Source: an uncultured Duganella sp. (GTDB lineage Bacteria; Pseudomonadota; Gammaproteobacteria; Burkholderiales; Burkholderiaceae). From it: a stretch of DNA of 28,185 nt. The stretch is taken from the NCBI GenBank assembly GCA_946482335.1, contig CAMLRG010000063.1, positions 1-28,185 of the forward strand, in the 5' to 3' direction. The position numbers were made by a program, and so were the translations under genes. The notes below the pieces were generated by a model. The model made no database searches. It was not told the origin of the DNA and saw only the letters and a program-made list of their open reading frames with translations. How positions within the stretch are numbered: the stretch's first letter is position 1; each line of letters starts with the position of its first letter. Below are positions 16,993 through 24,200 of the stretch, in pieces.

Positions 16993-16998
16993 AGTGTA
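16993..16998 (-). promoter_or_regulatory. Possible -10 element of a leaderless kinase mRNA
   Basis: On the minus strand TACACT ends six bases before the ATG at 16986, and there is no Shine-Dalgarno sequence. The hexamer matches four of six consensus positions. Just upstream is GGGAAATCCC, a small dyad. The whole space between the TPR stop and the kinase start is 29 bases, so read-through from the upstream operon is also possible. Confidence 0.35.
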
Positions 16999-17015
16999 AG
17001 GGATTTCCCGCTAAC

Positions 17016-18806
17016 TCATAAACGCGCCAGGTCCGGACCGTTCCGGCCGCCCAGCCAGGTGTGCTCGAAGCGTTTGCGCGCGGCGGCCAGCGCCGCCTTG
17101 TCGCCGCGCTGTGCATACACCGCCATCAGGCCGCGCAGCGCCCACCCGTTGCTGGGCGTCCTGGCAAAGGAGGCGCGGAATGCCGCTTCCGCTTCCTCCA
17201 GCTTGCCGGCCTTCAGCAGGGCTGCGCCGAGCGACTGGCGCACCGGGTAGTACCAGTGCGGCGGCTCGGTATAGGGCAGGGCATCCTGCGCCGCCACAGC
17301 CTCGCTGAACAGGGCGATGGCGCCCGGCAGCTCGCCTTTCGCCTCGGCCAGTTTGCCGCCCGCCACCAGGCGCGCGGTGCGTACGATGTCCCGGCCCGGC
17401 ACGCCCCAGTCGGCGAGCGGCTTGAAGTCGGCCTGTTGCTCGATGGCGGCGATGCCGTCGACCTCGCGCTGGCTGTCGCCCCACAGGCCCTTGCGGGCAA
17501 AGCCGACCGCGCGTGCGTAGTGCCACATGGCACGCAGCAGCGCGAATTCGGCGCCAGGGTCGGGCAGGGCCAGCAGCGTGTCGGGGCTGCTGAATTGCAC
17601 GTGGACGAAGTAGGGCGCGGCGCGCACCGGCTGCAGCGGCGGCAGGGCGCGCAGCGTATCGGGGCCGATGGCTTGCTCCAGCCGCCGGGTCGCCTGCAGC
17701 GCGGCCTTGCCGTCGCCGCCCATCAGGGCCGACACCATCGCGAAATGGATGTTGTGCGGGTAGTAGGCGCCCTTGTACACCGCATCGCTGGCGGCGCCGC
17801 GGAAGTATGTTTCATCGACGGCGATCGCATCGAGGTTCGCTTGCAGCGCATCCTTGTACAAGCCGAGGCGGTAATAGATGTGCGAGGGCATGTGCACGAT
17901 ATGGCCGGCGCCGGGCATTTGCCGCGCCAGCCGGCGCGCGTACGGCAGGGCCTTGTCGGGCTGGACCGAGGCTTCCACCGCATGGATGTAGTAATGGATG
18001 GCGCCCGGATGGTCGGGATTGCGCTCGAGCACGCGCTCCAGCGCATCGAGCAATTCCTGCGTGCGGCCCTTCGGCCTGGCGCCGCCGGCTTCCCAGTAAT
18101 CCCATGGGGACAAGTCCATCAGCGCTTCGGCGAACAGCACCTGCACCGTATCGTCGTTGGGGAAGCTGCGCGCTGCGTCGGCCATGGCGGCCGCATACGC
18201 CTGGTCCAGGGGCGCGCGCTCGGCCACCGGCTGGGCGGCATAGCGCTTGGCGAGGGCGCGCACCAGGGCTTGCTCCACCGGGCTGGCGCTGGCGGCGGCG
18301 GCCGCGGCGCGTTCGGCGGCCGCGAAGGCGGGCGCCAACGCCTCGGGAAACATCGGTGCATTGATGTTCGGCCCCAGCACCAGGGCTTCGCCCCAGTGGC
18401 ACATGGCGCATTGCGGGTCGGCTTGCTGCGCGGCGCGGAAGGCGCGCGCCGCCTCGGCATGGTTGAAGGCGAACAGCAGGCGCAAGCCCTGGTCGAAATA
18501 GGCCTGGGCGCGCGGGCTGCGCGTGGTGACGGACAGGTGCAGCTTGCCCAGGTCGCGGTACAGCGGCGGGGCGGCGCTGGCGGGCTGGCCCGCCTGCTGT
18601 GCCTGCTGCGCCGGCTTGAAGGGCGCGGTTTCGGCCTGTGCCAGCATGGCCAGCAGCGGCGGGCGGGCGCCGGGACCGGCGCCGCAGCGCACGCCATCGA
18701 GCAAGGGATCGAAGGCCGGTTCGCGCAATGCCTGCGAGGTCCCGCTTGCCAGCAGCAGCGTCAGGACGGCAGCGCCTGCCATGCCCGCTTTCGCGGGCGC
18801 GTTCAC
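17016..18806 (-). CDS. Exported TPR-repeat protein
   Basis: A 596-residue protein with tetratricopeptide-like helical repeats, for example 'AQAYFDQGLRLLFAFNHAEAARAFRAAQQADP', 'HIYYRLGLYKDALQANLDAI' and 'LGAALLKAGKLEEAEAAFRASFARTP'. It belongs to a widespread, uncharacterised family with the hallmark 'CAMCHWGEALVLGPNINAPM' and 'HPGAIHYYIHAVE...MPSHIYYRLG'. A signal peptide covers about 1-26, so it acts outside the cytosol, probably as a scaffold. The start is GTG at 18806, overlapping the TGA of the ScyD-like gene as GTGA; the signal peptide begins there. The CxxCH in 'CAMCHW' is family-conserved and need not bind heme. It is the third gene of the operon beginning at 20378. Confidence 0.82.
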   Translation of the reverse strand: MNAPAKAGMAGAAVLTLLLASGTSQALREPAFDPLLDGVRCGAGPGARPPLLAMLAQAETAPFKPAQQAQQAGQPASAAPPLYRDLGKLHLSVTTRSPRAQAYFDQGLRLLFAFNHAEAARAFRAAQQADPQCAMCHWGEALVLGPNINAPMFPEALAPAFAAAERAAAAAASASPVEQALVRALAKRYAAQPVAERAPLDQAYAAAMADAARSFPNDDTVQVLFAEALMDLSPWDYWEAGGARPKGRTQELLDALERVLERNPDHPGAIHYYIHAVEASVQPDKALPYARRLARQMPGAGHIVHMPSHIYYRLGLYKDALQANLDAIAVDETYFRGAASDAVYKGAYYPHNIHFAMVSALMGGDGKAALQATRRLEQAIGPDTLRALPPLQPVRAAPYFVHVQFSSPDTLLALPDPGAEFALLRAMWHYARAVGFARKGLWGDSQREVDGIAAIEQQADFKPLADWGVPGRDIVRTARLVAGGKLAEAKGELPGAIALFSEAVAAQDALPYTEPPHWYYPVRQSLGAALLKAGKLEEAEAAFRASFARTPSNGWALRGLMAVYAQRGDKAALAAARKRFEHTWLGGRNGPDLARL

Positions 18807-19933
18807 GGTTTGATCCTCAATACCTGGCCGCCGGCGGGGAAGGCGGGCGGCATCGGCCCGGGCACGATGCTGAAGTTGGTCACATAGATCGTGCCATCGC
18901 CGGCGATGGCCAGCCCGCCCGGATAGAACAGGTTGTCGGCCAGGGTGCTGCGGCTGCCGTCGGCATTGATGCGCAGCAGCTTGCCAGGCCCGGCCAGCGG
19001 CGGCCCGCCCGGCGCGGCCAGGCCATTGCCGACCTGCAGCACGTGCAGCCGGTGCGAGGCGTCGAAGGCCAGGCCGATGATATTGGTGAAGCCGGTCGCG
19101 AAGACTTCCGGCGTGCCGCCGGCCAGCGGTATGCGGTACACATTGGCCGCGCCCACCGGGAAGGGGAAGCCGGTCAGTTCCCCCGTGTACAGATAACCGT
19201 CGCGGCCGTCGACCACGCTGGTGGTCACCGATTGCATCGGGATCTTGCTGCCGGGCGGCAGGCCGAGGAAGGGCGGCGCATCGACCATGCGTGCTTCGAA
19301 GGCCGCCAGGGTGGCGGTCTGGCCATTCGCTTGCGCGCCGAACAGGGCGTTGGCGCCGGCATCGGCCACGGCGATGCGCCCGGGCAGGGCCAGCACGCCG
19401 AAGGGATTGCTGTCGTTGCCGCCGCCGACCGGGTTGTGCGCTTCTTCGAAGGCGGCCAGATCGGCGCCTTGCTTCCAATGGCCGTCCACGCCCACTTGCA
19501 GCGTGGTGCCCAGCATGGCGGCCTTGGCGCCCAGGCCGCCGCGCTGCGAGCCCTTGAGCGCCAGGCCCAGCACCAGTTGGCCGTTGCCGGCCCCGTGGAA
19601 CGCGATGCCTTGCGGCCCGACGCCGCCCATGCCGCCGGGCGGGGCCAGCGAAGGCAGGCCGCTCAGCACGCGCAGCGGCGCTGCCACGCCGGCCGGGTCG
19701 ATCCGCACCAGCGCGCCGCTTTCGCCATAGCAGGCATTGCGGTTATCGGCCAGCACGATGCACGCGCCGTTGCCGCCGCTGCCCGCTTCGGCCACGTACA
19801 GCTGGCCGTTGGGCGCCAGCGCGATGCCGCGCGGGTTGTTCAGGCCGCTGGCGATGACGTCCACCTGCGGCGCTGCGTGGAGGGCGCCGGCCGCCAGGCC
19901 CAGCGTGAGGAAGAGGGAGCGGGCGGTCGGCAT
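18803..19933 (-). CDS. Exported ScyD/ScyE-like beta-propeller protein
   Basis: A 376-residue protein with a signal peptide (1-20, 'SLFLTLGLAAGALHA'). It is followed by NHL/SMP-30-like propeller blades such as 'GLNNPRGIALAPNGQLYVAEAGSGGNGAC', 'GGVGPQGIAFHG', 'NPFGVLALPGRIAVADAGANAL' and 'NIIGLAFDASHRLHVLQVG'. This pattern matches the ScyD/ScyE family, named from cyanobacterial scytonemin clusters but found widely with unknown roles. No scytonemin genes are present here, so the name only marks the fold. The start at 19933 has CAGGAG upstream. It lies 13 bases after the SnoaL-like gene, and its stop overlaps the GTG of the TPR gene, so all three are likely co-translated. Confidence 0.85.
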   Translation of the reverse strand: MPTARSLFLTLGLAAGALHAAPQVDVIASGLNNPRGIALAPNGQLYVAEAGSGGNGACIVLADNRNACYGESGALVRIDPAGVAAPLRVLSGLPSLAPPGGMGGVGPQGIAFHGAGNGQLVLGLALKGSQRGGLGAKAAMLGTTLQVGVDGHWKQGADLAAFEEAHNPVGGGNDSNPFGVLALPGRIAVADAGANALFGAQANGQTATLAAFEARMVDAPPFLGLPPGSKIPMQSVTTSVVDGRDGYLYTGELTGFPFPVGAANVYRIPLAGGTPEVFATGFTNIIGLAFDASHRLHVLQVGNGLAAPGGPPLAGPGKLLRINADGSRSTLADNLFYPGGLAIAGDGTIYVTNFSIVPGPMPPAFPAGGQVLRIKP

Positions 19934-19946
19934 GTGGGTCTCCTGG

Positions 19947-20378
19947 TCAGTGGTGGAGCGGGGCGCCGGCCGGCTTGCCGGCGGTCGCGGGTTGCAGGGC
20001 ATGTTCAAGCTTGCTCGTGTCGTAATAGGCGCGCTGCGACACGACTTTGTTGTCGCGCATCTTGAACACATGCACGAAAGGATTGTCATAAGAAATACCG
20101 GTACTGCGCGCGATCCAGCTTGACTCGCCCGTCACGACGACGGTGTCGCCTTCGGCCACCATGGTCTGGGGTTCCAGCCGCGTGCACTGGGCGGTCTGGT
20201 TCAGCTTGGTGAAGAATTCGGCGATCTGCTGCTTGCCGTGATAGCTGCCCGCAAAGGGCAGGTAGTCCGATTCGGGGTTGATCAATTCCGCATCGTCGTA
20301 ATAGCGTTCGAGCAGGCCTTTCAGGTCGCCTTGCGCGAACAATTGGTAGCCTTCACTGATGAGCTTCTTGGTGTCCAT
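19947..20378 (-). CDS. SnoaL-like / NTF2-fold protein
   Basis: A 143-residue protein with the cone-shaped NTF2/SnoaL fold: 'ISEGYQLFAQGDLKGLLERYYDDAELINPESD', 'GSYHGKQQIAEFFTKLNQ', 'VVVTGESSW' and 'NPFVHVFKMRDNKVVSQRAYYDTSKL'. Such proteins can be small enzymes or ligand-binding proteins; no catalytic set is certain. No signal peptide is seen, although the two downstream genes encode exported proteins. The ATG at 20378 has GGGGGA at a good distance; an ATG 12 bases upstream would add four residues. It is the first gene of the operon and is preceded by a promoter-like sequence with a dyad in its spacer. Confidence 0.85.
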   Translation of the reverse strand: MDTKKLISEGYQLFAQGDLKGLLERYYDDAELINPESDYLPFAGSYHGKQQIAEFFTKLNQTAQCTRLEPQTMVAEGDTVVVTGESSWIARSTGISYDNPFVHVFKMRDNKVVSQRAYYDTSKLEHALQPATAGKPAGAPLHH

Positions 20379-20434
20379 GGCATCCCCCATACACCGGCAC
20401 CCGCAGCGGCATGCCACGGGCTGCCGATCAGTTA

Positions 20435-20462
20435 AGCCTAGCCGGTGATGACCGGAAGTCAA
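20435..20462 (-). promoter_or_regulatory. Promoter of the SnoaL-ScyD-TPR operon with dyad in spacer
   Basis: On the minus strand TTGACT (plus 20457-20462) and TAGGCT (plus 20435-20440) are 16 bases apart, with five and four of six consensus matches. The spacer contains the perfect dyad CCGGT-N4-ACCGG at 20442-20455, a position where a bound regulator would control polymerase directly. The leader would be about 50 bases. Confidence 0.45.
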
Positions 20463-20491
20463 GCCGCATCCAGCGCCAAGTGGTGGCCTGC

Positions 20492-21349
20492 CTAGCGCGG
20501 CGTGCCGAACACCTGGGTCCAGTAGGCCGCCGGACGCTTGCCTTCGCGGATGCTGAAAGCGGCACCCATCTCCGTGTAGCGCGGATTCATCAGGGAACGG
20601 CAGTGGCCGGGGCTGTTGACCCAGCCCGTCACCGCTTCCTGCGCGCTGGTCTGGCCGCGCGAAATGTTTTCCGCGATGTGGCGCCAGGCGTAACCTGCCG
20701 CGTCGGCGCGCTGCGGCACTTCGCGACCTTGCTTGTCGGTGTGGGAGAAATACCCCTTTTGCGCCATATCCTTGCTGTGCCCCAGCGCCGCTTCGGCCAG
20801 GCGCTGGTTCCACAGCACCGGTGGTGCCGGCGCCATCCAGGTTTCACCGCAATAGCGGCCTTCGGCGCGCGCCGCATTGGTCGCGTGCAGCACTTGCGCC
20901 GCCGCCTCCGCTACGCTGGGCAACAGGACGGTGGGATTGGGTGTCGGCGCGGCCAGCACGATGGTCCATTCGTCGCCGGCGCGGTGGGCACCGATGTCGC
21001 GGTAGCGCGTGCTGCCCAGCGTTGCGCAATACGTCTCGCGCAGGGCGTCGAAGGCGGCGCGGGCGTCCGCCGGGCCGGCCACCTGCACCGCGTCGGCCAC
21101 TTCCGGGTCGTAGCCGGCCTGGTCCAGGGCGGCCAGCAGGATCATGTTGGGCCGCAGCGCGATGCGCGACAGCACCGCCAGCGGCGCCAGGGCCGGCACG
21201 GCGGCGCGCGGCTTGCCCTGGCACACGGCGGGGGCGGTGCGCCAGGCATTGACCAGGGCCACCAGCTGGCCGGCATCGCCGGCGGCGGCCGCGGCGGCGC
21301 CGGGCAGCAGTGCCGCCAGCGCGAGTGCGGGTATCGTCAGGCTCGTCAT
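20492..21349 (-). CDS. Exported protein with two tandem CAP domains
   Basis: A 285-residue protein with a signal peptide (1-23). Residues 153-285 are a standard bacterial CAP/SCP domain with His191 ('GHSKDM'), His203 ('GYFSH'), Glu227 ('IAENIS') and His249 ('NSPGHCRSLMNPRYTEMG'), ending 'YWTQVFG'. Residues about 28-145 repeat the same layout: 'VNAWRTAPAVC' matches 'TNAARAEGRYC', and 'TLGSTRYRDIGA...WTIVLA' matches 'LMNPRYTEMGA...WTQVFG', but the His/Glu set is missing. So it looks like an internal duplication with a degenerate first copy. CAP proteins are secreted; the biochemical role of bacterial ones is unclear. The ATG at 21349 fits the signal peptide; an upstream ATG at 21397 would overlap the divergent gene. 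Confidence 0.85.
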   Translation of the reverse strand: MTSLTIPALALAALLPGAAAAAAGDAGQLVALVNAWRTAPAVCQGKPRAAVPALAPLAVLSRIALRPNMILLAALDQAGYDPEVADAVQVAGPADARAAFDALRETYCATLGSTRYRDIGAHRAGDEWTIVLAAPTPNPTVLLPSVAEAAAQVLHATNAARAEGRYCGETWMAPAPPVLWNQRLAEAALGHSKDMAQKGYFSHTDKQGREVPQRADAAGYAWRHIAENISRGQTSAQEAVTGWVNSPGHCRSLMNPRYTEMGAAFSIREGKRPAAYWTQVFGTPR

Positions 21350-21356
21350 GCCCGCC

Positions 21357-21362
21357 ACTATA
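21357..21362 (-). promoter_or_regulatory. Possible -10 element of a leaderless CAP-protein mRNA
   Basis: On the minus strand TATAGT, five of six consensus bases, ends seven bases before the ATG at 21349. No Shine-Dalgarno sequence is present. The 35-base divergent intergenic region leaves no space for a normal leader. Confidence 0.45.
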
Positions 21363-21372
21363 GCCGCTCTGG

Positions 21373-21378
21373 TAAACT
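21373..21378 (+). promoter_or_regulatory. Possible -10 element of a leaderless acetyltransferase mRNA
   Basis: TAAACT preceded by TGG (extended -10) ends six bases before the ATG at 21385. There is no Shine-Dalgarno sequence. It lies ten bases from the divergent -10 element of the CAP gene. Confidence 0.45.
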
Positions 21379-21384
21379 GCCGCC

Positions 21385-21825
21385 ATGAATGAGACACCGA
21401 CTACCAATTTCACCCTGGCCCTGGTCGACAAACTGCCGTTCAAGGAACTCAAAGCCTTCCACCAGGACGCCGGCTGGGAAGAGCCGAAGATCCCGAAAGA
21501 GTCGCGTGGCCAGGTGCAGTGGGCCGTGGTGAGCGTGGCGAAGAACAAGGCGGCCATCGCCCGCCTGGAGCTGGCGCGCCCGGAATTCTGTTTTGTCACC
21601 AACCTGGTGGTGCTGACGAAATACCGCGGGCGCGGCGTCGGCGGCTGGCTGCTGGAACAGGTCGAGCGGCATTGCCGCGAGCAGGGCATCCGCCGCCTGA
21701 TCCTGGAACCCGCAGCGGGCACCGAAGCGTATTACCAGGCCCACCAATTCATCCCGGACCCGCTGGTCCCAGGTTGCGTGAAGAAGGATATCCCGCCTTT
21801 GCTGCGCCGCCGTTTTGTGCCGTAA
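21385..21825 (+). CDS. GNAT family N-acetyltransferase
   Basis: A 146-residue GCN5-related acetyltransferase. The acetyl-CoA motif A is 'NLVVLTKYRGRGVGGWLLEQVE', followed by 'CREQGIRRLILEPAAGTEAYYQAHQF', the usual motif B region. The N-terminus 'FTLALVDKLPFKELKAFHQDAGWEEP' would form the acceptor side. The substrate is unknown. It starts 35 bases from the divergent CAP gene and appears leaderless. The DUF2058 gene follows after 12 bases with its own GGAG ribosome binding site, so the two are probably one transcript. Confidence 0.88.
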   Translation: MNETPTTNFTLALVDKLPFKELKAFHQDAGWEEPKIPKESRGQVQWAVVSVAKNKAAIARLELARPEFCFVTNLVVLTKYRGRGVGGWLLEQVERHCREQGIRRLILEPAAGTEAYYQAHQFIPDPLVPGCVKKDIPPLLRRRFVP

Positions 21826-21837
21826 GGAGTAAAGTAC

Positions 21838-22377
21838 ATGGTTTCGCTGCAAGAACAATTGATGAAGGCTGGCCTGGTCGACAGCAAGAAGGTCAAGAAG
21901 GTCAACCAGGATAAATCCAAGCAGAAGAAGGAAGAGCGCCGCGCCGGCATCCAGAGCGTGGACGAAGCGCGCGAGGCGGCGCTCGAGCAGCAGCGCAGGA
22001 ACGCCGAGCGGGCGCGCGAACTGAACGCGCAGCGCGACGCGGCCGCCAGCCAGAAGGCTGTCATGGCCCAGGTGATGCAAATGGTGCAGCAGCACCGCCA
22101 GTCCAAGGGCAATGGCGACGTGGCCTACAACTTCACGCTGGGCAGCAAGATCGACCGCATCTACGTGTCGGCCGCCGTGCAGCAGCACTTGATCAACGGC
22201 CGCCTGGCCATCGTGGTGCTGGACGGCGTGGCCGAACTGGTGCCGAAGGTGGTGGGCGAAAAGATCGCCGAGCGCGCGCCGCAACTGGTGGTGGCCGTCA
22301 AGCAGGCGGCCAGCGCCCAGCCGGCGGAAGACGATCCTTACGCCGACTACAAGATCCCGGACGACTTTACCTGGTGA
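21838..22377 (+). CDS. DUF2058 (YaiL-like) protein
   Basis: A 179-residue cytosolic protein with the DUF2058 pattern. The N-terminus 'SLQEQLMKAGLVDSKKVKKVNQDKSKQKKEE' is highly basic, followed by a charged helical middle rich in Glu, Arg and Ala. The C-terminal domain has 'YNFTLGSKIDRIYVSAAVQQHLINGRLAIV' and 'YADYKIPDDFTW'. The family (E. coli YaiL) is annotated as nucleoprotein or polynucleotide-associated, and the basic N-terminus is consistent with nucleic acid binding, but no activity is established. GGAG lies just upstream of the ATG. The stop lies 11 bases inside the end of the convergent cyanophycinase-like gene. Confidence 0.9.
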   Translation: MVSLQEQLMKAGLVDSKKVKKVNQDKSKQKKEERRAGIQSVDEAREAALEQQRRNAERARELNAQRDAAASQKAVMAQVMQMVQQHRQSKGNGDVAYNFTLGSKIDRIYVSAAVQQHLINGRLAIVVLDGVAELVPKVVGEKIAERAPQLVVAVKQAASAQPAEDDPYADYKIPDDFTW

Positions 22378-23347
22378 CGATCACGCCTTCCACGGCGGAC
22401 ACGGTGCTGCGCACCGTCGATCCGCCATAGCCGGCCCAGTTGCGCAAGTCGAAGCTGCCGCCGCCGGCCATGCGCTGCGCATCGAGGTTCATGTAAGTCA
22501 GTGGCTGCTTCGGCTTGCACACCTGGGGCAGGCCGACCGATTGCAGGAAAGTCACCGCGCCGAGACCGACGCGCGTGCCCTTGCCATCCTCCACCAGCAG
22601 CGCCGTTTCCACGTCCACGCCGATGCCGCGCGCCATGCCGGCCCAGCCATCGTTGACGATGCGCGCCATGAAGGTGACCAGGCGGCCCAGCCGGTCGCGC
22701 GAATCGAAGTGGGCATCGGTCACCACGCTGCCCATGTCGGGCAGGGTCAGGTAATCGCGCACCAGCGTCACGCGCTTGTCGTAGGGATTGGCCAGCGCGT
22801 CGGCCGAAGTGATGCTGCCATTCAGCGCGGCAAAGCCGAAACGCCCCAGCAGCATCATGCCGGCGCTGGTGCCGCCGATCGGCACGTTGCGCCCGGCCAG
22901 TTCCTGGATCGCCGCCTGCACCGGCGTGCCCTGCCAGTACTCGACGTAATCGGCCTGGTCGCCGCCGGCGATGAACAGGGCTTCGGCGCCACGTATGCGT
23001 TCGATCACGAAGGGATCGCTGGCGGCTGCGCGGTTGGGGATCACCAGCGTTTCCACCGACTGCACGCCGCCCATCGCGTAAATATAGGGATTGTAGGCAT
23101 CGGTGCCGCGGCTGCGGATCACCACGAAGTTGCCGCCGCCGCCTTTCTGGATCATCCAGGCAAAGGCCGCGTCGACATCCGGGCCGCCGCCCATCAGCAC
23201 CATGGCCGGTTTCGATGGTTGCGGCAACACCACGTTGGCGGCATTGCCGACGGCGTAATACTGGTAAGGCTTGCCGGCTTGGGCCGGCGCCGCCAGCACG
23301 GCGGCCAGCAGCAGGAAGGCGGCGAACAGACGATTCAGGCGTACCAT
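22367..23347 (-). CDS. Exported cyanophycinase-like serine peptidase (S51)
   Basis: A 326-residue member of peptidase family S51. The nucleophile elbow 'IGGTSAGMMLLG' puts Ser at 161, with the supporting 'FIAGGDQADYVEYW' and 'VVTDAHFDSRDRLGRL' motifs, as in cyanophycinases that cut multi-L-arginyl-poly-L-aspartate into beta-Asp-Arg. Residues 1-24 form a signal peptide ending 'PAQA', so this is the extracellular or periplasmic type, which suggests use of cyanophycin from outside rather than internal storage. No cyanophycin synthetase gene is in the window. The ATG at 23347 follows GGGAG. A different S51 dipeptidase or esterase specificity cannot be excluded. Confidence 0.85.
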   Translation of the reverse strand: MVRLNRLFAAFLLLAAVLAAPAQAGKPYQYYAVGNAANVVLPQPSKPAMVLMGGGPDVDAAFAWMIQKGGGGNFVVIRSRGTDAYNPYIYAMGGVQSVETLVIPNRAAASDPFVIERIRGAEALFIAGGDQADYVEYWQGTPVQAAIQELAGRNVPIGGTSAGMMLLGRFGFAALNGSITSADALANPYDKRVTLVRDYLTLPDMGSVVTDAHFDSRDRLGRLVTFMARIVNDGWAGMARGIGVDVETALLVEDGKGTRVGLGAVTFLQSVGLPQVCKPKQPLTYMNLDAQRMAGGGSFDLRNWAGYGGSTVRSTVSAVEGVIVTR

Positions 23348-23383
23348 GGCGATGCTCCCGGACAGAGTGGAACCTGCCCGGCC

Positions 23384-23389
23384 ATTGTA
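23384..23389 (-). promoter_or_regulatory. Possible -10 element of the cyanophycinase-like gene
   Basis: On the minus strand TACAAT, five of six consensus bases, lies just past the glutathione transferase stop and about 36 bases before the ATG at 23347. No good -35 hexamer was found at 16-18 bases upstream. Confidence 0.3.
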
Positions 23390-23399
23390 CGCTCGACAA

Positions 23400-24104
23400 T
23401 TAACTCCGTGCGGGAATTTTCAAACCGCGCGCCACCGCGGGGCGTGCCAGGAAGCTGGCCAGCACACGGCGCACGTTGCTGAACTTGTCGAAGCCCACCA
23501 GCTCACCGGCGCCGTAGTATTCCACCAGGTTGCGCACCCACGGGAAGATCGCGATGTCGGCGATGGTGTACTGCCCGCCCATTACCCACTCGCGGCCCTG
23601 CAGGCGCTGGTCCAGCACGCCGAGCAGGCGCGCCGATTCGGCGAGATAGCGGTCGCGCGGGCGCTTGTCTTCATACTCCCTGCCGGCGAATTTGTGGAAG
23701 AAGCCCACCTGGCCGAACATCGGGCCGATGCCGCCCATCTGGAACATCAGCCACTGGATGGTTTCGTAGCGCGCAGCCGCATCCTGCGGCAGCAGCTGGC
23801 CGGTCTTTTCCGCCAGGTAGATCAGGATGGCGCCGGACTCGAACAGCGGCAGCGCTTTGCCGCCAGGGCCGTCGGGGTCGATGATGGCCGGGATCTTGTT
23901 GTTCGGGTTCAGCGACAGGAATGCCGGCGACATCTGGTCGTTGCTCTCGAAGTCGACCAGGTGCGGCTCATATGGCAGACCGGTTTCCTCCAGCATGATC
24001 GACACCTTCACGCCGTTCGGCGTGGGCAGCGAATACAGTTGCAGGCGTTCGGGATGTCGGGCGGGCCATTTGGCGTGGATGGGGAAATCGGCGATTCCGG
24101 TCAT
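23400..24104 (-). CDS. Glutathione transferase, Nu-class-like (YghU/YfcG type)
   Basis: A protein of 234 residues (242 if a TTG at 24128 is used). The thioredoxin-like N-terminal domain has 'LYSLPTPNGVKVSIMLEETGLPYEPHLVDF', the TPNG signature of YfcG/YghU-type transferases that reduce disulfides or peroxides with glutathione. It continues with 'SLNPNNKIPAIIDPDGPGGK' and 'LFESGAILIYLAEKTGQLLP', the cis-Pro and Glu-Ser glutathione-binding elements. The C-terminal helical domain includes 'QVGFFHKFA' and 'GGQYTIADIAIFPWVRN'. It is cytosolic. The start at 24104 was preferred because CATAAT at 24137-24142 then gives a normal leader; neither start has a strong Shine-Dalgarno sequence. Confidence 0.9.
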   Translation of the reverse strand: MTGIADFPIHAKWPARHPERLQLYSLPTPNGVKVSIMLEETGLPYEPHLVDFESNDQMSPAFLSLNPNNKIPAIIDPDGPGGKALPLFESGAILIYLAEKTGQLLPQDAAARYETIQWLMFQMGGIGPMFGQVGFFHKFAGREYEDKRPRDRYLAESARLLGVLDQRLQGREWVMGGQYTIADIAIFPWVRNLVEYYGAGELVGFDKFSNVRRVLASFLARPAVARGLKIPARS

Positions 24105-24136
24105 GCGCAAACTTTCGAGGTTGGACAATGGCCACG

Positions 24137-24142
24137 ATTATG
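24137..24142 (-). promoter_or_regulatory. Possible -10 element of the glutathione transferase gene
   Basis: On the minus strand CATAAT matches five of six consensus positions and lies 32 bases before the ATG at 24104. No convincing -35 hexamer is seen. The 96 bases between the coiled-coil gene stop and this start hold nothing else recognisable. Confidence 0.3.
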
Positions 24143-24200
24143 CGTCATCCGCAGATTTCCTGCCGCCTGGCGCCCGCCGCCGGCCGTACCCGGGCAAGCC

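Noticed and set aside
18395..18412. CxxCH motif in the TPR protein as a heme c site
   Set aside because: The 'CAMCHWGEAL' segment is a family hallmark that also occurs with Tyr in place of His, and no axial ligand pattern is visible. Heme binding is not supported.
18803..19933. Scytonemin pathway member
   Set aside because: Only the ScyD/ScyE-type propeller is similar. No other scytonemin genes are present and the family is widespread outside cyanobacteria.
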